From assembly GCA_964345035.1 (NCBI GenBank), contig CAYFPO010000003.1, forward strand, positions 62,001-126,000: 64,000 nucleotides of DNA, in the 5' to 3' direction. Made by a program: the position numbers and the translations under genes. The notes beneath the pieces are model-generated. The model ran no database searches. It was not told the DNA's origin and worked only from the letters and a program-made list of their open reading frames with translations. The stretch comes from CAYFPO01 sp964345035 (lineage in GTDB: Bacteria; Fidelibacterota; Marinisomatia; SCGC-AAA003-L08; GCA-002704045). Shown piece by piece: positions 1 to 9,841 of this stretch. How positions within the stretch are numbered: the stretch's first letter is position 1; each line of letters opens with the position of its first letter.

Positions 1-1
1 C

Positions 2-1486
2 AACAAATGGGTGAGTGTCAATTTTTCTATTCATGAGGGTACACAATATATTATTCATAAAGTAAACTTGTTTGGGAATAAACTAATAGCCGATAATGAT
101 ATACTTGCATTAGTAGAATTAATCCCTGGTGAAGTATTTAATCCGCTACAATTAAGAAATAATCTATCTGAATTAAAGGATATTTATTTAAATCAGGGTA
201 AAGCACTGATAAACATTGTAGATGAAATCCAGGAGGAAGATAATTTAATTTCTATCAGAATTAATATTTCTGAAGGAGATACTTACACTATCGGAGAAAT
301 TAAAGTTACCGGTATCGAAGATTCAATGAAAAGATTCGTTTTCAGGGAATTGGAATTTGAGAGTGGCAATAAATACAATCATGATAAAATTAGAGAGACA
401 CAAAAGAAAATATTTTCTTCTGGAATTTTCAGCTCTGTAGAGATTACCCCATCAATCTTATATACTGATAAAAAAGTTAATTTAGATATACAGGTTAGAG
501 AAATGGACTCAGGAAATATTATCGGTGAATTAGGATTTGGTCAAGCACCCTCAGCTTTGGGAGAGGGAGCATCTCCGATAACTATTTTCCAGGGTGGTGG
601 TAAATGGCAGTTTACTAATTTCTTAAATTCCGGGAATAAAATAGGATTTAATACAAATTTAGGGATTAGACTTGATGAAAGCATTTCCATATCTTCAAAA
701 AAGATAGAAATTTCATCTTTCTCTCCCTGGATATTTAAATTCAGACTACCATTAAATTTAAAATATTATCTTGAGGAATCTACTGAAGAAGGATTTTTAA
801 GAAAGCAGGGAATACGTACATCATTTTTATATAAATCCGGGGAAAAATATCGATTGAATGGGAGTATGGATATTGAGTGGAATCAATCCGCTGGTGATGC
901 ACCATTGGACCAGGAAAGAAGTCTTAATTTGTTATATATTTATCACAATACTGACAATTTCATTTCACCATCTATCGGAAATTATTTTTCTGTATCATCA
1001 ATCTTAAAAGGTACCCTATTAGGAGGATCAAGGCATTATATCAAATTTGAAAGTGAATATAGAAAATATTTTCCATTATTTTCCAGAATTGTATTAGGTG
1101 GAAGGTTTCACACAGGATTTATTAAATTAATTTCTTTCAGGAACCAAGCTGAACAATTACCCGTATATGACAGGCTATACCTTGGAGGGAGTTCATCCTT
1201 AAGAGGTTGGAATGAAGATGAATTATTGCAAGATGGCGGAAAATTAAAGTATTTAATGAATCTCGAATTACGTTTTCCATTGTTCTGGAAGATTGGCATG
1301 GAACTATTTTTTGATTCAGGAAAATTATTAAAAGATGAATATGATATTTCAAACCCAGCCTGGGATTGGAATATTGGTTATGGATTTACATTTACCACAC
1401 CACTTGGACCTATGCGAATTGATGTAGCTTATCAATATGGTACTGGTAAGCCAGTTATCTCAAATGCATTGTTATATATTTTCTAA
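2..1486 (+). CDS. BamA/TamA-like outer-membrane protein, 5' end cut by window
   Basis: Outer-membrane assembly factor of the Omp85 superfamily. The reading frame is open to base 2, so the GTG at 11 is probably not the true start and the N-terminus lies outside the window. About 160 residues of POTRA-like sequence come first (NLFGNKLIADNDI, TIGEIKVTGIEDS), followed by a barrel. In the barrel LGGSSSLRGWNEDEL carries the conserved Omp85 RGx signature near residue 400, and the chain ends in a beta-signal-like aromatic C-terminus (LLYIF). Such proteins insert barrel proteins (BamA) or autotransporters (TamA). With the first POTRAs missing I cannot choose between the two. The TPR lipoprotein downstream could be a BamD-like partner, but the 105-bp gap weakens the link. 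Confidence 0.85.
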   Translation, partial: NKWVSVNFSIHEGTQYIIHKVNLFGNKLIADNDILALVELIPGEVFNPLQLRNNLSELKDIYLNQGKALINIVDEIQEEDNLISIRINISEGDTYTIGEIKVTGIEDSMKRFVFRELEFESGNKYNHDKIRETQKKIFSSGIFSSVEITPSILYTDKKVNLDIQVREMDSGNIIGELGFGQAPSALGEGASPITIFQGGGKWQFTNFLNSGNKIGFNTNLGIRLDESISISSKKIEISSFSPWIFKFRLPLNLKYYLEESTEEGFLRKQGIRTSFLYKSGEKYRLNGSMDIEWNQSAGDAPLDQERSLNLLYIYHNTDNFISPSIGNYFSVSSILKGTLLGGSRHYIKFESEYRKYFPLFSRIVLGGRFHTGFIKLISFRNQAEQLPVYDRLYLGGSSSLRGWNEDELLQDGGKLKYLMNLELRFPLFWKIGMELFFDSGKLLKDEYDISNPAWDWNIGYGFTFTTPLGPMRIDVAYQYGTGKPVISNALLYIF

Positions 1487-1591
1487 CATATTTTTAAATC
1501 CGTAATATATCATAATAGAATTTTAATAAAATATCTATTTCCAATCAAACTATTTAACTAAATCAATTAATAAATATAACCGGAGGTATAA

Positions 1592-2089
1592 ATGAAATAT
1601 ACATTAATATTAATTTTTGTATTTATTTGTGTGAACTGCAGCCCAAATACAGAAATTGAAGAATATAAAAAATTAGCAATTCAATACAGAGATGAAAAAG
1701 ATCTTGGAAAAGCAATTATTGAATTGAGGAATATTGTAAAAAAATATCCAGATAAAGAAGAAGCAGCCGAAGCACAATTCAAAATTGGTGAAATATACTT
1801 AAACGATGTTAAAGACTACCAATTTGCCGTGGATGAATTTCAGAAAGTAATTGATTTATTTCCTAATATGAAAGTTACACCTAAGGCTGCATTCATGATA
1901 GGATACATCTATGCGAATAATCTGGAAGCATATTCTTACGCACTTAATCATTATAGAGATTTTTTAACAAATTATCCAAATCATGAATTGACACCTTCGG
2001 TGGAATTTGAACTTAATGGACTATTAAAATTTGAAACAGTAATAGATTCTTTAAATGACATTGCTATAAAAAAGAAGGAAATATTGTAA
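1592..2089 (+). CDS. TPR-containing lipoprotein
   Basis: A 165-residue exported protein. The N-terminus is a lipoprotein signal peptide with a lipobox-like ICVNC, predicting acylation at about Cys16. The rest consists of TPR-type helical pairs (IELRNIVKKYPDKEEAAEAQFKIGEIY, then FQKVIDLFP and HYRDFLTNYPNHE). It resembles the tandem TPRs of BamD/CpoB-type proteins but is shorter than BamD. A good ribosome site (ggaggt) precedes ATG 1592. It sits between an Omp85 protein and a MoxR cluster, with one base before moxR. That spacing suggests translation together with the MoxR-DUF58 genes. Its exact role is unknown. Confidence 0.75.
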   Translation: MKYTLILIFVFICVNCSPNTEIEEYKKLAIQYRDEKDLGKAIIELRNIVKKYPDKEEAAEAQFKIGEIYLNDVKDYQFAVDEFQKVIDLFPNMKVTPKAAFMIGYIYANNLEAYSYALNHYRDFLTNYPNHELTPSVEFELNGLLKFETVIDSLNDIAIKKKEIL

Positions 2090-2090
2090 T

Positions 2091-3086
2091 ATGAATAATT
2101 ATGATTTAGAAACTATCAATAATAAAATTATTGAAGAGTCTGGTTTTATTTCAAACCTCAAATCAAGTTTAAATACTATAATTGTAGGTCAAGATAATCT
2201 GATTGAAAAATTAATTTTAGCAATTTTATCTGATGGGCATATTTTTCTTGAGGGTGTACCGGGTTTAGCCAAAACTCTAACGGTTAAATCTTTGGCAGCA
2301 TTGATAGACACTGGATTTCAACGAATTCAGTTTACACCGGACCTTCTGCCTGCTGATATTCTAGGTACATTAATTTATAACCCAAAGGATTCAAATTTTG
2401 AAATTAAAAAAGGTCCAATTTTTTCAAATATCATTTTAGCAGATGAAATAAATAGATCTCCCGCAAAAGTTCAAAGCGCTTTATTGGAAGCAATGCAAGA
2501 AAGGCAAGTTACTATAGGTGACACTACTTATCCCTTAGAACAACCATTTTTAGTTATGGCTACACAAAATCCAATTGAACAAGAAGGAACATATCCATTA
2601 CCTGAAGCTCAAATAGACCGTTTTATGTTTAAGGTATTGGTAGATTATCCAAATGAAAATGAAGAACTAAAAATACTTCAGAATATTGCATTAGTCGGTA
2701 ATAATTCCAACATTAAACCGGTAGTGACCGTTAAACAAATTTTAAATGCAAGAAAGCTATTAAACGATATCCATATTGCTGAAAACCTTCAAAAATATAT
2801 CGTATCTTTAATTATTGCTACTAGAAATCCCAAGCAATTTAATATTGATGATGTTAAAGATTTAATTAGTTTTGGTGCATCACCAAGAGCATCCATTTAT
2901 TTGACAATTGCAGCTAAAGCCAAAGCATTTATTGAAAATAGAGGGTATGTAATTCCGCAAGATATTAGAGATGTAGGTCAGGAGATTCTTCGACACAGAA
3001 TTATTCTTACTTACGAAGCAGAAGCGGAAGAGGTTACCAGTGATGATATTATTTCAAGAATTTATGAATCTGTTCCAACTCCTTGA
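2091..3086 (+). CDS. MoxR-family AAA+ ATPase
   Basis: Chaperone-like AAA+ ATPase of the MoxR family, 331 aa, the usual length. Walker A GVPGLAKT lies at residues 55-62 and Walker B IILADEINR at 114-122. The family sensor region follows (MATQNPIEQEGTYPLPEAQIDRF). MoxR proteins act with von Willebrand A (vWA) and DUF58 partners to mature or activate other complexes. Here the DUF58 partner follows after 21 bp and a BatD-like protein after that, the normal arrangement. Cytoplasmic; the substrate is not evident from the sequence. Confidence 0.93.
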   Translation: MNNYDLETINNKIIEESGFISNLKSSLNTIIVGQDNLIEKLILAILSDGHIFLEGVPGLAKTLTVKSLAALIDTGFQRIQFTPDLLPADILGTLIYNPKDSNFEIKKGPIFSNIILADEINRSPAKVQSALLEAMQERQVTIGDTTYPLEQPFLVMATQNPIEQEGTYPLPEAQIDRFMFKVLVDYPNENEELKILQNIALVGNNSNIKPVVTVKQILNARKLLNDIHIAENLQKYIVSLIIATRNPKQFNIDDVKDLISFGASPRASIYLTIAAKAKAFIENRGYVIPQDIRDVGQEILRHRIILTYEAEAEEVTSDDIISRIYESVPTP

Positions 3087-3107
3087 TCAGATAACATTCA
3101 TTGCCCC

Positions 3108-3983
3108 ATGCTCCCCAAAGAAATAATACAAAAAGTTAGATATATTGAGATCCAGACCAGGCATCTGGTGAATGATATATTCGGCGGTGAATATCATTCT
3201 GCATTCAAGGGAATGGGAATTGAATTTGCTGAAGTACGAGAATATATCCCAGGCGATGATATTCGTAATATTGATTGGAATGTTACCGCACGGTATGGGA
3301 AACCATTTATCAAAAAATATAATGAAGAACGTGAATTGACTGTCATGCTTGCAATTGATTTGAGTGCTTCAGGATTTTTTGGGACGGGAGACAGTCTTAA
3401 ATCAGATACTATTATCGAAATTGCTTCAATACTGTGTTTTAGTGCCATCAGGAATAACGATAAAGTTGGGGTAGTGCTATTTTCAGATCATATTGAGATG
3501 TTTATACCCCCAAATAAAGGTAAAACTTATGTATTAAGAGTAATTAGAGAATTACTATATTTTAAACCAGCAAAACAATCAACGGATATATCATTAGCAG
3601 TCGAATATTTATTGCATATTTTGAAGAGAAAAAGTGTTGTATTCTTAATTTCGGATTTTCTTGACTCCAAATTTGAAAAGCCATTAAAAGTAATCAATCA
3701 AAAGCACGATTTAATAACAATACAAATATTAGATGATTATGAATATCAAATTTCAAATTTAGGATTAATAAAACTCCAAGATAATGAAACAGGGGATATC
3801 TATTGGGTTGATACTGCTTCCAAACAATTAATGGATAGCATGCGGGTTAACCTGAATACTCATATCAATAATTTCAGCGAATATTGCAAAAAAAATAAAA
3901 TAGATCTAATAACAATTAATAATCAATCCAGCTATATTGAACCGCTTATTGACTTTTTTAAAAAGAGGATCCAAAAACGTTGA
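3108..3983 (+). CDS. DUF58 domain protein (vWA-like MoxR partner)
   Basis: A 291-residue protein with the DUF58 signature YIPGDDIRNIDWNVTAR at residues 46-62. A vWA-like fold follows with a MIDAS-type motif DLSAS at 84-88. DUF58 proteins are encoded beside MoxR ATPases and are thought to be their adaptor or client. ATG 3108 is preceded only by a weak ribosome site; coupling to the upstream gene is likely. Its last codons overlap the TTG start of the next gene by 4 bp. Function beyond the MoxR partnership is unknown. Confidence 0.9.
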   Translation: MLPKEIIQKVRYIEIQTRHLVNDIFGGEYHSAFKGMGIEFAEVREYIPGDDIRNIDWNVTARYGKPFIKKYNEERELTVMLAIDLSASGFFGTGDSLKSDTIIEIASILCFSAIRNNDKVGVVLFSDHIEMFIPPNKGKTYVLRVIRELLYFKPAKQSTDISLAVEYLLHILKRKSVVFLISDFLDSKFEKPLKVINQKHDLITIQILDDYEYQISNLGLIKLQDNETGDIYWVDTASKQLMDSMRVNLNTHINNFSEYCKKNKIDLITINNQSSYIEPLIDFFKKRIQKR

Positions 3984-4876
3984 AATCATTGATCATCGGA
4001 ATCTCTCTTTTTGCAATTACAATTTGTCAGGGGAATTTAGTTACAACAATACATCCTGATAGCATTTTTGTTGGTATGCCTTGTTATTTAAAAATAACTG
4101 CTGAATTGGGAAGTACACAATACCCAAGATTCCCTGAGATTACATCCCAACAGGATAAAATGAAAGTAGAAAACATTGAATATTTCAATAACACAGTTAC
4201 ATATACATTTACATTTTGGGAGGTTGGTGAAGCAATAATACCATCAATACCTGTTCAAATTATGGAAAATAACAATGAGTTTGAAATTATAGATACAGAT
4301 GAAATTAAAATTTCCATTTATTCCGGTTTGAATTCAACTTCAAATGATATAAGAGATATTAAACAAATGAGAAATATCAATTTTATCAAAGAAAATAATT
4401 TAATAATTTTTTCTACACTCATTTTACTTTCCGTAATCGTATTAGTATATTTTTGGAAAAAACGAAGAATTCAAATTAATAAAGCAGACAAATGGATTCC
4501 CCCTCCGGAAAAACCTTATACGGCTGCAATTAACAGTATCAAGAGTTTAGATTATCCCCACCCTGTAAATTCAGAGAATGTTGAGAGATTTTATTTGGAA
4601 TTATCGAGTTTAATCAGAAAATATATCGGAGCAGAATTTTATTTCAAAGCAACAGAAATGACAACGAATGAAGTTTGTAATTATATAAATTCAAGGCAAT
4701 TATTTAATTTAGATATATTGCAAAATTTTCAATCAATTCTTGTAAAATCAGATTTATTCAAATATGCAGGGTTTATACCTGAAAATGGGGCGTTTAGTGA
4801 GGATTCACAAATTTGTATTAATCTTATAAAAGAAATTCATTCATCAAAAATTTCAACAACTAATAATAATCCATAA
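3980..4876 (+). CDS. BatD-like membrane protein
   Basis: A 298-residue protein with a signal peptide (residues 1-17), a beta-rich extracytoplasmic domain, one membrane span at about 141-159 (LIIFSTLILLSVIVLVYFW) and a cytoplasmic helical tail. The layout, and its place after moxR and the DUF58 gene, match BatD/DUF4381-type proteins of Bat (aerotolerance-type) operons. The start is TTG inside the stop of the upstream gene (overlap of 4 bp), a common coupling arrangement. No enzymatic motif is seen. A separate BatA-like gene lies 20 kb away at 24674, so this appears to be a reduced cluster. Confidence 0.65.
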   Translation: MKSLIIGISLFAITICQGNLVTTIHPDSIFVGMPCYLKITAELGSTQYPRFPEITSQQDKMKVENIEYFNNTVTYTFTFWEVGEAIIPSIPVQIMENNNEFEIIDTDEIKISIYSGLNSTSNDIRDIKQMRNINFIKENNLIIFSTLILLSVIVLVYFWKKRRIQINKADKWIPPPEKPYTAAINSIKSLDYPHPVNSENVERFYLELSSLIRKYIGAEFYFKATEMTTNEVCNYINSRQLFNLDILQNFQSILVKSDLFKYAGFIPENGAFSEDSQICINLIKEIHSSKISTTNNNP

Positions 4877-4881
4877 TAAAA

Positions 4882-5424
4882 GTGAAATTAATTCTATTTA
4901 TAATAATATTAACCTTCCAATTATTTGGTGGAAAACTTAATAATGATGAGCAATTATATAGCGTAGGATTGTCGCCTGGAATAATGATGCCTGGCCAGGA
5001 ATATGTTAATTCATTCAGTTTAGGTGGTCAATTAGTATACGGAATTAGTGAGAAATATAATATAAAATCTTTATATAGATTTAGTACTCCGGAAGCTGAA
5101 TTAAATCCAAATAATCATACACCTACCCAATTTTTATTTTTTACATTGCAGAATACAAAATCAGTTAAGGATGAAATAAAAATTTCAACAGGATTTGGAA
5201 TCGGCATCATGAAGATTGAAAACAACATTAATCCTGGATTTTTATTTGATGTTACATTTACCAAACCAATTAATAATAATTTCGATTTTGGAGGTAGTAT
5301 AGAAAATTATATGGGAAAACTACAGTTGCCGTTTATAACATTTCCCAACTTTTCGATATATGCACATGGTAGCGGCGATCAATATCTATTATTCAATTTA
5401 TTTCTGAATTACAGGTTCAAATAA
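4882..5424 (+). CDS. Hypothetical outer-membrane beta-barrel protein
   Basis: A 180-residue exported protein of unknown function. It has a short signal peptide (MKLILFIIILTFQLFGG), then alternating glycine- and aromatic-rich strands and a C-terminus ending LFLNYRFK. These are features of a small eight-stranded outer-membrane barrel. The proposed start is GTG at 4882, five bases after the upstream stop, so it is probably the last gene of the MoxR cluster. I recognise no specific family. Confidence 0.55.
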   Translation: MKLILFIIILTFQLFGGKLNNDEQLYSVGLSPGIMMPGQEYVNSFSLGGQLVYGISEKYNIKSLYRFSTPEAELNPNNHTPTQFLFFTLQNTKSVKDEIKISTGFGIGIMKIENNINPGFLFDVTFTKPINNNFDFGGSIENYMGKLQLPFITFPNFSIYAHGSGDQYLLFNLFLNYRFK

Positions 5425-5478
5425 TCATTAAATCAAATCTTTTGTAGTTTAATTAACCTGATTATCAAATTGTAATTG

Positions 5479-6942
5479 ATGGAATTTTCAAGAAATACCC
5501 GGGATTTGTGGTTAAAAGAGATTCAGGGAACAACGGTCGATGTTATAATAATCGGTGGTGGAATTAATGGTGCGGGGGTTGCAAGAGAAACAGCTTTTAA
5601 AGGTTATTCCACAGTATTATTTGAGAAAAATGATTTTGGATCAGGGACGTCAAGTAAATCTTCTGGAATGCTACATGGAGGATTGCGATATTTACAATAT
5701 GGTAAATTAAGACTCGTTTATGAAGCTCTAAGAGAGAGAAATTACCTTCTAAATATTTCTAATGATCTCGCTAAACCGGAAAAATTTATATATCCAGTCT
5801 TTGGCGGAATTTTCAAATGGATAAAAATTCGATTAGGCATCATTTTATATGATATTCTTGCCGGTAAAAATAAATTATATTCACATTCAATTTTAAATAA
5901 ATCTGAAACATTAGCCCAATTACCTGATCTAAATTCAACCCAATTAAAGGGATCAGTGATTTATGGAGATGCATTAGTTAATGATGTTAACTTGGTTTTA
6001 GCAAATATTAAATCTGCTTGCAATGCAGGTTCAAAAGCAATGAGTTATACTTGTGTAGAATCAATCAGCCAAAACGACGGCCTATGGGTTATTACATTCA
6101 AAGATCTATTGAATAATATTCACGGAATAATTAAATCTAAGATATTAGTGATTTCTGCCGGACCTTGGACAGATAAATTATTACAGTCAAATCCATTATT
6201 AAAAAAACAAAACTTAATTCGTCCTACAAAAGGGATACATATCACATTGCCCCCAGACAGGATTAAGAGTGAATATTCAATTGTGATTCCGTCAATTGAT
6301 AACAGAATTTTATTTCTTAATTATTCAGACGATTATTTATATATTGGTACAACTGATACCGATTATAAAGATGATCCGGATAAAGTTAGGGCAAACCGTG
6401 ATGATATTAATTATATTCTGGAACAGGTAAATACTATTTTCCCGGAATTAAAAATAGAAAATTCTGAGGTTCTTTCAACTTGGGCTGGTATAAGACCATT
6501 AATAAATCACCCCGGAAAGACAGGGGAGGTAAGCAGAGAAGAAAAAATAATTAATGAAAAAAGTGGATTAATTATTTTAACAGGTGGCAAGCTTACAACA
6601 TATCGAAATATTTCTAATAAAATACTAAAATTAATAGATCAATATTTTTCAAATATTAGTTTTAATACACATACAGAAAACATCAAACTACCAAAAATTA
6701 CACCAAATGGTGAATTACCGATAAAAGATAAAATTTTATATCATTTGAAAAATACAATGGCAATAAATCTAAATGATTTGATTTTCAGAAGAGAAAGATT
6801 CATCAGGAAAAATCAAGCTGTAGTTGACCAAACGGCTAATTTAGCTCTGGAAAGTTTAAAAGAAACATTTAAATCAGATAAAAAAACATTGAACAAAATA
6901 AGAGATGATTTTGAAAATAGTAAAAAATATTACGAGGTATAG
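5479..6942 (+). CDS. glpD: Aerobic glycerol-3-phosphate dehydrogenase
   Basis: FAD-dependent sn-glycerol-3-phosphate dehydrogenase, oxidising G3P to dihydroxyacetone phosphate and passing electrons to quinone at the inner membrane. The Rossmann dinucleotide motif GGGINGAG lies near residue 27, and the family signature GSGTSSKSSGMLHGGLRYL follows. The conserved WAGIRPLI segment and the GGKLTTYR motif near residue 370 complete the FAD fold. ATG 5479 is preferred over an in-frame TTG just before it. At 487 aa it is slightly shorter than E. coli GlpD because the C-terminal cap is abbreviated. With gpsA (59837) the cell can make and burn bacterial-type G3P. Confidence 0.92.
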   Translation: MEFSRNTRDLWLKEIQGTTVDVIIIGGGINGAGVARETAFKGYSTVLFEKNDFGSGTSSKSSGMLHGGLRYLQYGKLRLVYEALRERNYLLNISNDLAKPEKFIYPVFGGIFKWIKIRLGIILYDILAGKNKLYSHSILNKSETLAQLPDLNSTQLKGSVIYGDALVNDVNLVLANIKSACNAGSKAMSYTCVESISQNDGLWVITFKDLLNNIHGIIKSKILVISAGPWTDKLLQSNPLLKKQNLIRPTKGIHITLPPDRIKSEYSIVIPSIDNRILFLNYSDDYLYIGTTDTDYKDDPDKVRANRDDINYILEQVNTIFPELKIENSEVLSTWAGIRPLINHPGKTGEVSREEKIINEKSGLIILTGGKLTTYRNISNKILKLIDQYFSNISFNTHTENIKLPKITPNGELPIKDKILYHLKNTMAINLNDLIFRRERFIRKNQAVVDQTANLALESLKETFKSDKKTLNKIRDDFENSKKYYEV

Positions 6943-7039
6943 TAATATTAAAATCGTGTGGATAAGCTCAAATTGTATCATAATATTGGATAGCAATAGG
7001 ATGAAACCGTAATTTTAGCACTAATTTTTTGAGGTATAT

Positions 7040-7603
7040 ATGGCATCAACAGCAGATTTCAGAAACGGATTAATAATCAACCATAAAAACAACCTGTGGA
7101 AAATTGTTGAATTTTTACATGTAAAACCTGGTAAAGGCGGTGCATTTGTAAGAACAAAATTAAAAAATTTAAAAACGGGTCAGGTAGTTGACGATACTTT
7201 TAGAGCTGGTGAAAAAATCAATACAGTCAGGGTGGAGGCAAGGAATTTCAACTATTTATATAATGATGGTAGTTTATACTATTTTATGGACAATGAAACC
7301 TACGACCAAATTTCATTAACTCCGGAACAGATAAAAGATATTAAAGATTTCTTAATTGAAAATACTGAAACAACAATTGCCTTTAATGGAGAAGAACCAT
7401 TAGAAGTGAGAATCCCTAAGCATATGAATTTAACCGTATCAGACACAGACCCGGGGTTACGTGGAGATACTGCTCAAGGTGGAACAAAACCTGCAACCTT
7501 AGAGACCGGAATTACCATACAAGTACCACTATTTATTAATAAAGGGGAAAAAGTTCGTGTAGACACTAAAGATGGTCGTTATATTGAACGCGTGAAAGAA
7601 TAA
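7040..7603 (+). CDS. efp: Elongation factor P
   Basis: Translation factor that relieves ribosome stalling at polyproline. 187 aa, the usual length, with the KOW-like N-domain, the modification loop KPGKGGAF carrying the conserved lysine at position 32 (equivalent to Lys34 of E. coli), and the C-terminal OB domains ending in TKDGRYIERV. The 97-bp upstream gap holds its own ribosome site (gaggt). It overlaps the accB start (ATAATG junction), so it probably heads the efp-accB-accC unit, a very common bacterial arrangement. No EpmA-type modification gene is seen in the window. Confidence 0.97.
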   Translation: MASTADFRNGLIINHKNNLWKIVEFLHVKPGKGGAFVRTKLKNLKTGQVVDDTFRAGEKINTVRVEARNFNYLYNDGSLYYFMDNETYDQISLTPEQIKDIKDFLIENTETTIAFNGEEPLEVRIPKHMNLTVSDTDPGLRGDTAQGGTKPATLETGITIQVPLFINKGEKVRVDTKDGRYIERVKE

Positions 7604-8094
7604 TGAGTCTTAAAACCAAAATAAATAATATTATTGAATTATTAAAAGATTCCGGGGTTGAAGAAATTGAAATTTCTTCATTTTGGGGTGCTCAAAAAAT
7701 TAGGGTTTCAAATAAATCCAATAATGTTCAACAAGTAATAATACCACAAGAACAAAATTATATACCCGCTACTGAAAAATTATCACAACAGGAATCTATC
7801 CCAGAACCTAAACAAGTAGAAACACCGGAACAAAAAACAGATATAACACCCTCAACGGGGAAAACTGAGATTGTTGCTCCATTAGTAGGAACATTTTATT
7901 CATCACCAAAACCTGAAACACCTCCTTTTATTAAGCCCGGTGATACAGTCGAACCGGGACAGACAATCTGTATTATTGAAGCCATGAAAATATTTAATGA
8001 GATTGAATCTGAAGTTTCTGGTAAAATAATTGAGATACTTGTTGAGGACGGCTCACCTGTCGAATATGGGCAGGTTTTAATGACCGTTGAATAA
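7603..8094 (+). CDS. accB: Biotin carboxyl carrier protein of acetyl-CoA carboxylase
   Basis: Carries biotin between the carboxylase and transferase halves of acetyl-CoA carboxylase, the first step of fatty-acid synthesis. The C-terminal biotinyl domain has the classic EAMKIFNEIE motif with the biotin-accepting lysine at about residue 129. A proline/glutamine-rich linker (about 50-85) joins it to a short N-terminal domain. At 163 aa it matches the family length. It overlaps efp by 1 bp and is 11 bp upstream of accC, so the three are almost certainly co-transcribed. Confidence 0.96.
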   Translation: MSLKTKINNIIELLKDSGVEEIEISSFWGAQKIRVSNKSNNVQQVIIPQEQNYIPATEKLSQQESIPEPKQVETPEQKTDITPSTGKTEIVAPLVGTFYSSPKPETPPFIKPGDTVEPGQTICIIEAMKIFNEIESEVSGKIIEILVEDGSPVEYGQVLMTVE

Positions 8095-8105
8095 TATTTA
8101 AGAAT

Positions 8106-9461
8106 ATGTTCAAAAAAATATTAATTGCAAATCGAGGTGAAATCGCTTTACGAATTATTCGAGGCTGTAAAGAGTTAAATATAGAAACTGTAGCAATTTA
8201 TTCAGAAGCAGATGAATTATCTCTGCATGTGCGTTTTGCCGATGAAGCCATTTGCGTAGGCCCGCCCAATAGTGGTTCGAGTTATTTAAACATTCCTTCA
8301 GTTATAGCTGCTGCAGAATTGACAAATGCAGATGCAATTCATCCTGGTTATGGATTTTTATCAGAAAGTGCAGAATTTTCATCTATCTGCAAAGAGCATA
8401 ATATTGCATTTGTCGGTCCACCGCCTGAAACAATAGATGCAATGGGGAATAAAGCACAAGCAAAAATCACAATGGAAAGTGTGGGTGTACCAGTAATCCC
8501 GGGGTCGGATGGTATTGTAACTTCACCAGAGGATGCGGCAAAAAAAGCTGAATCTTATGGTTATCCTGTTCTATTAAAAGCCAGTGCAGGTGGAGGGGGG
8601 AAAGGTATGCGCCTTGTTGAACACCCATCACAAATGGATAATGCATTTCAGACTGCCCAAGCTGAAGCAATAACTTCCTTTAATAACGGTGATTTGTATA
8701 TGGAGAAATTTATAGAAAATCCAAGGCATATTGAAGTTCAGATTATTGCAGACCAATTTGGGAATGTCTCTGCACTTGGAGAAAGAGAATGTTCAATCCA
8801 AAGGCGGCACCAAAAAATAATAGAAGAATCACCTTCGCCAGCTGTTGATGAAACGCTAAGAAAAAAATTATGTTCTGCAGCCATAAAAGGGGCTAAAGCT
8901 GTAAACTATGTGGGAGCGGGTACGATTGAATTTTTATTGGATTCCGCAGAAGAATTTTATTTTATGGAAATGAATACACGTATTCAAGTTGAACATCCTG
9001 TTACTGAGATGGTTATTGGCGCTGACCTGATAAAATATCAAATAATGTGTCATGCTGGCATTCCACTTCCTGAATGGTTGTTGAATCCAAAATTACGAGG
9101 ACATTCCATAGAATGTAGAATAAATGCAGAAGATCCAGATAAGAATTTTATGCCTTCACCGGGCAATATCACGAGTTTTCATATGCCCGGAGGTATGGGT
9201 ATCAGAGTAGACACCCACGTGTATGCAGGTTATTCCATACCGCCTTATTATGATTCAATGATCGCAAAATTAATTGTTCATGCTCCTAATAGGCAGGAGG
9301 CTGTTTACAGGATGTTATGGGCTTTAGATGAATGCGTACTTGAAGGTATTAAAACAATTATACCGTTTCAGAAACAAATATTGAAAGATCAAAATTTTAT
9401 TTCAGGAAATTTTGATACAGGGTTTTTAACCACATTTAAGTATAAAAATAAAGAAAGTTAA
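8106..9461 (+). CDS. accC: Biotin carboxylase subunit of acetyl-CoA carboxylase
   Basis: ATP-grasp enzyme that carboxylates biotin on AccB. It opens with FKKILIANRGEIALRIIR. It has the glycine-rich ATP loop KASAGGGGKGMRLV near residue 160 and the catalytic region MEMNTRIQVEHPVTE near 290. 451 aa, normal length. Follows accB after 11 bp and precedes gcvH by 2 bp, so the operon continues into glycine cleavage genes. Confidence 0.97.
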   Translation: MFKKILIANRGEIALRIIRGCKELNIETVAIYSEADELSLHVRFADEAICVGPPNSGSSYLNIPSVIAAAELTNADAIHPGYGFLSESAEFSSICKEHNIAFVGPPPETIDAMGNKAQAKITMESVGVPVIPGSDGIVTSPEDAAKKAESYGYPVLLKASAGGGGKGMRLVEHPSQMDNAFQTAQAEAITSFNNGDLYMEKFIENPRHIEVQIIADQFGNVSALGERECSIQRRHQKIIEESPSPAVDETLRKKLCSAAIKGAKAVNYVGAGTIEFLLDSAEEFYFMEMNTRIQVEHPVTEMVIGADLIKYQIMCHAGIPLPEWLLNPKLRGHSIECRINAEDPDKNFMPSPGNITSFHMPGGMGIRVDTHVYAGYSIPPYYDSMIAKLIVHAPNRQEAVYRMLWALDECVLEGIKTIIPFQKQILKDQNFISGNFDTGFLTTFKYKNKES

Positions 9462-9463
9462 AT

Positions 9464-9841
9464 ATGGATATCCCAAAGGATATTAAATATACCATTGACC
9501 ACGAATGGGTAAAAATAGAAGATGATCATGCGGTTGTAGGGATTAGTGATTTTGCACAGCATGAACTTGGTGACATTGTATTTATTGAATTCCCTGTTAT
9601 AGGAGATGCCTTCAAAAAAGGTGACACAATCGGCACAATTGAGGCTATTAAAACGGTCACAGATTTATATGCTCCTCTTTCCGGTGAAATTACTGAAGTC
9701 AATACTGAACTCGATAATTTACCTGAAAGTGTCAATTCAGACCCATATGGTCATGGATGGATTGTAAAAATGAAAATAACAATTAACAGTGAAATATCGC
9801 TATTATTATCATCTGAAAAGTATAAAGAAAAAATCCAATAA
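9464..9841 (+). CDS. gcvH: Glycine cleavage system H protein
   Basis: Lipoyl carrier of the glycine cleavage system, shuttling the aminomethyl group from GcvP to GcvT. 125 aa. The lipoyl-lysine motif IEAIKTVTDLYAP has its lysine at about residue 63, and the conserved EFPVIGD and YGHGWIVKM segments are present. It starts 2 bp after accC and its stop overlaps the gcvPA start by 1 bp. gcvT and gcvPB are not in this window. Confidence 0.96.
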   Translation: MDIPKDIKYTIDHEWVKIEDDHAVVGISDFAQHELGDIVFIEFPVIGDAFKKGDTIGTIEAIKTVTDLYAPLSGEITEVNTELDNLPESVNSDPYGHGWIVKMKITINSEISLLLSSEKYKEKIQ

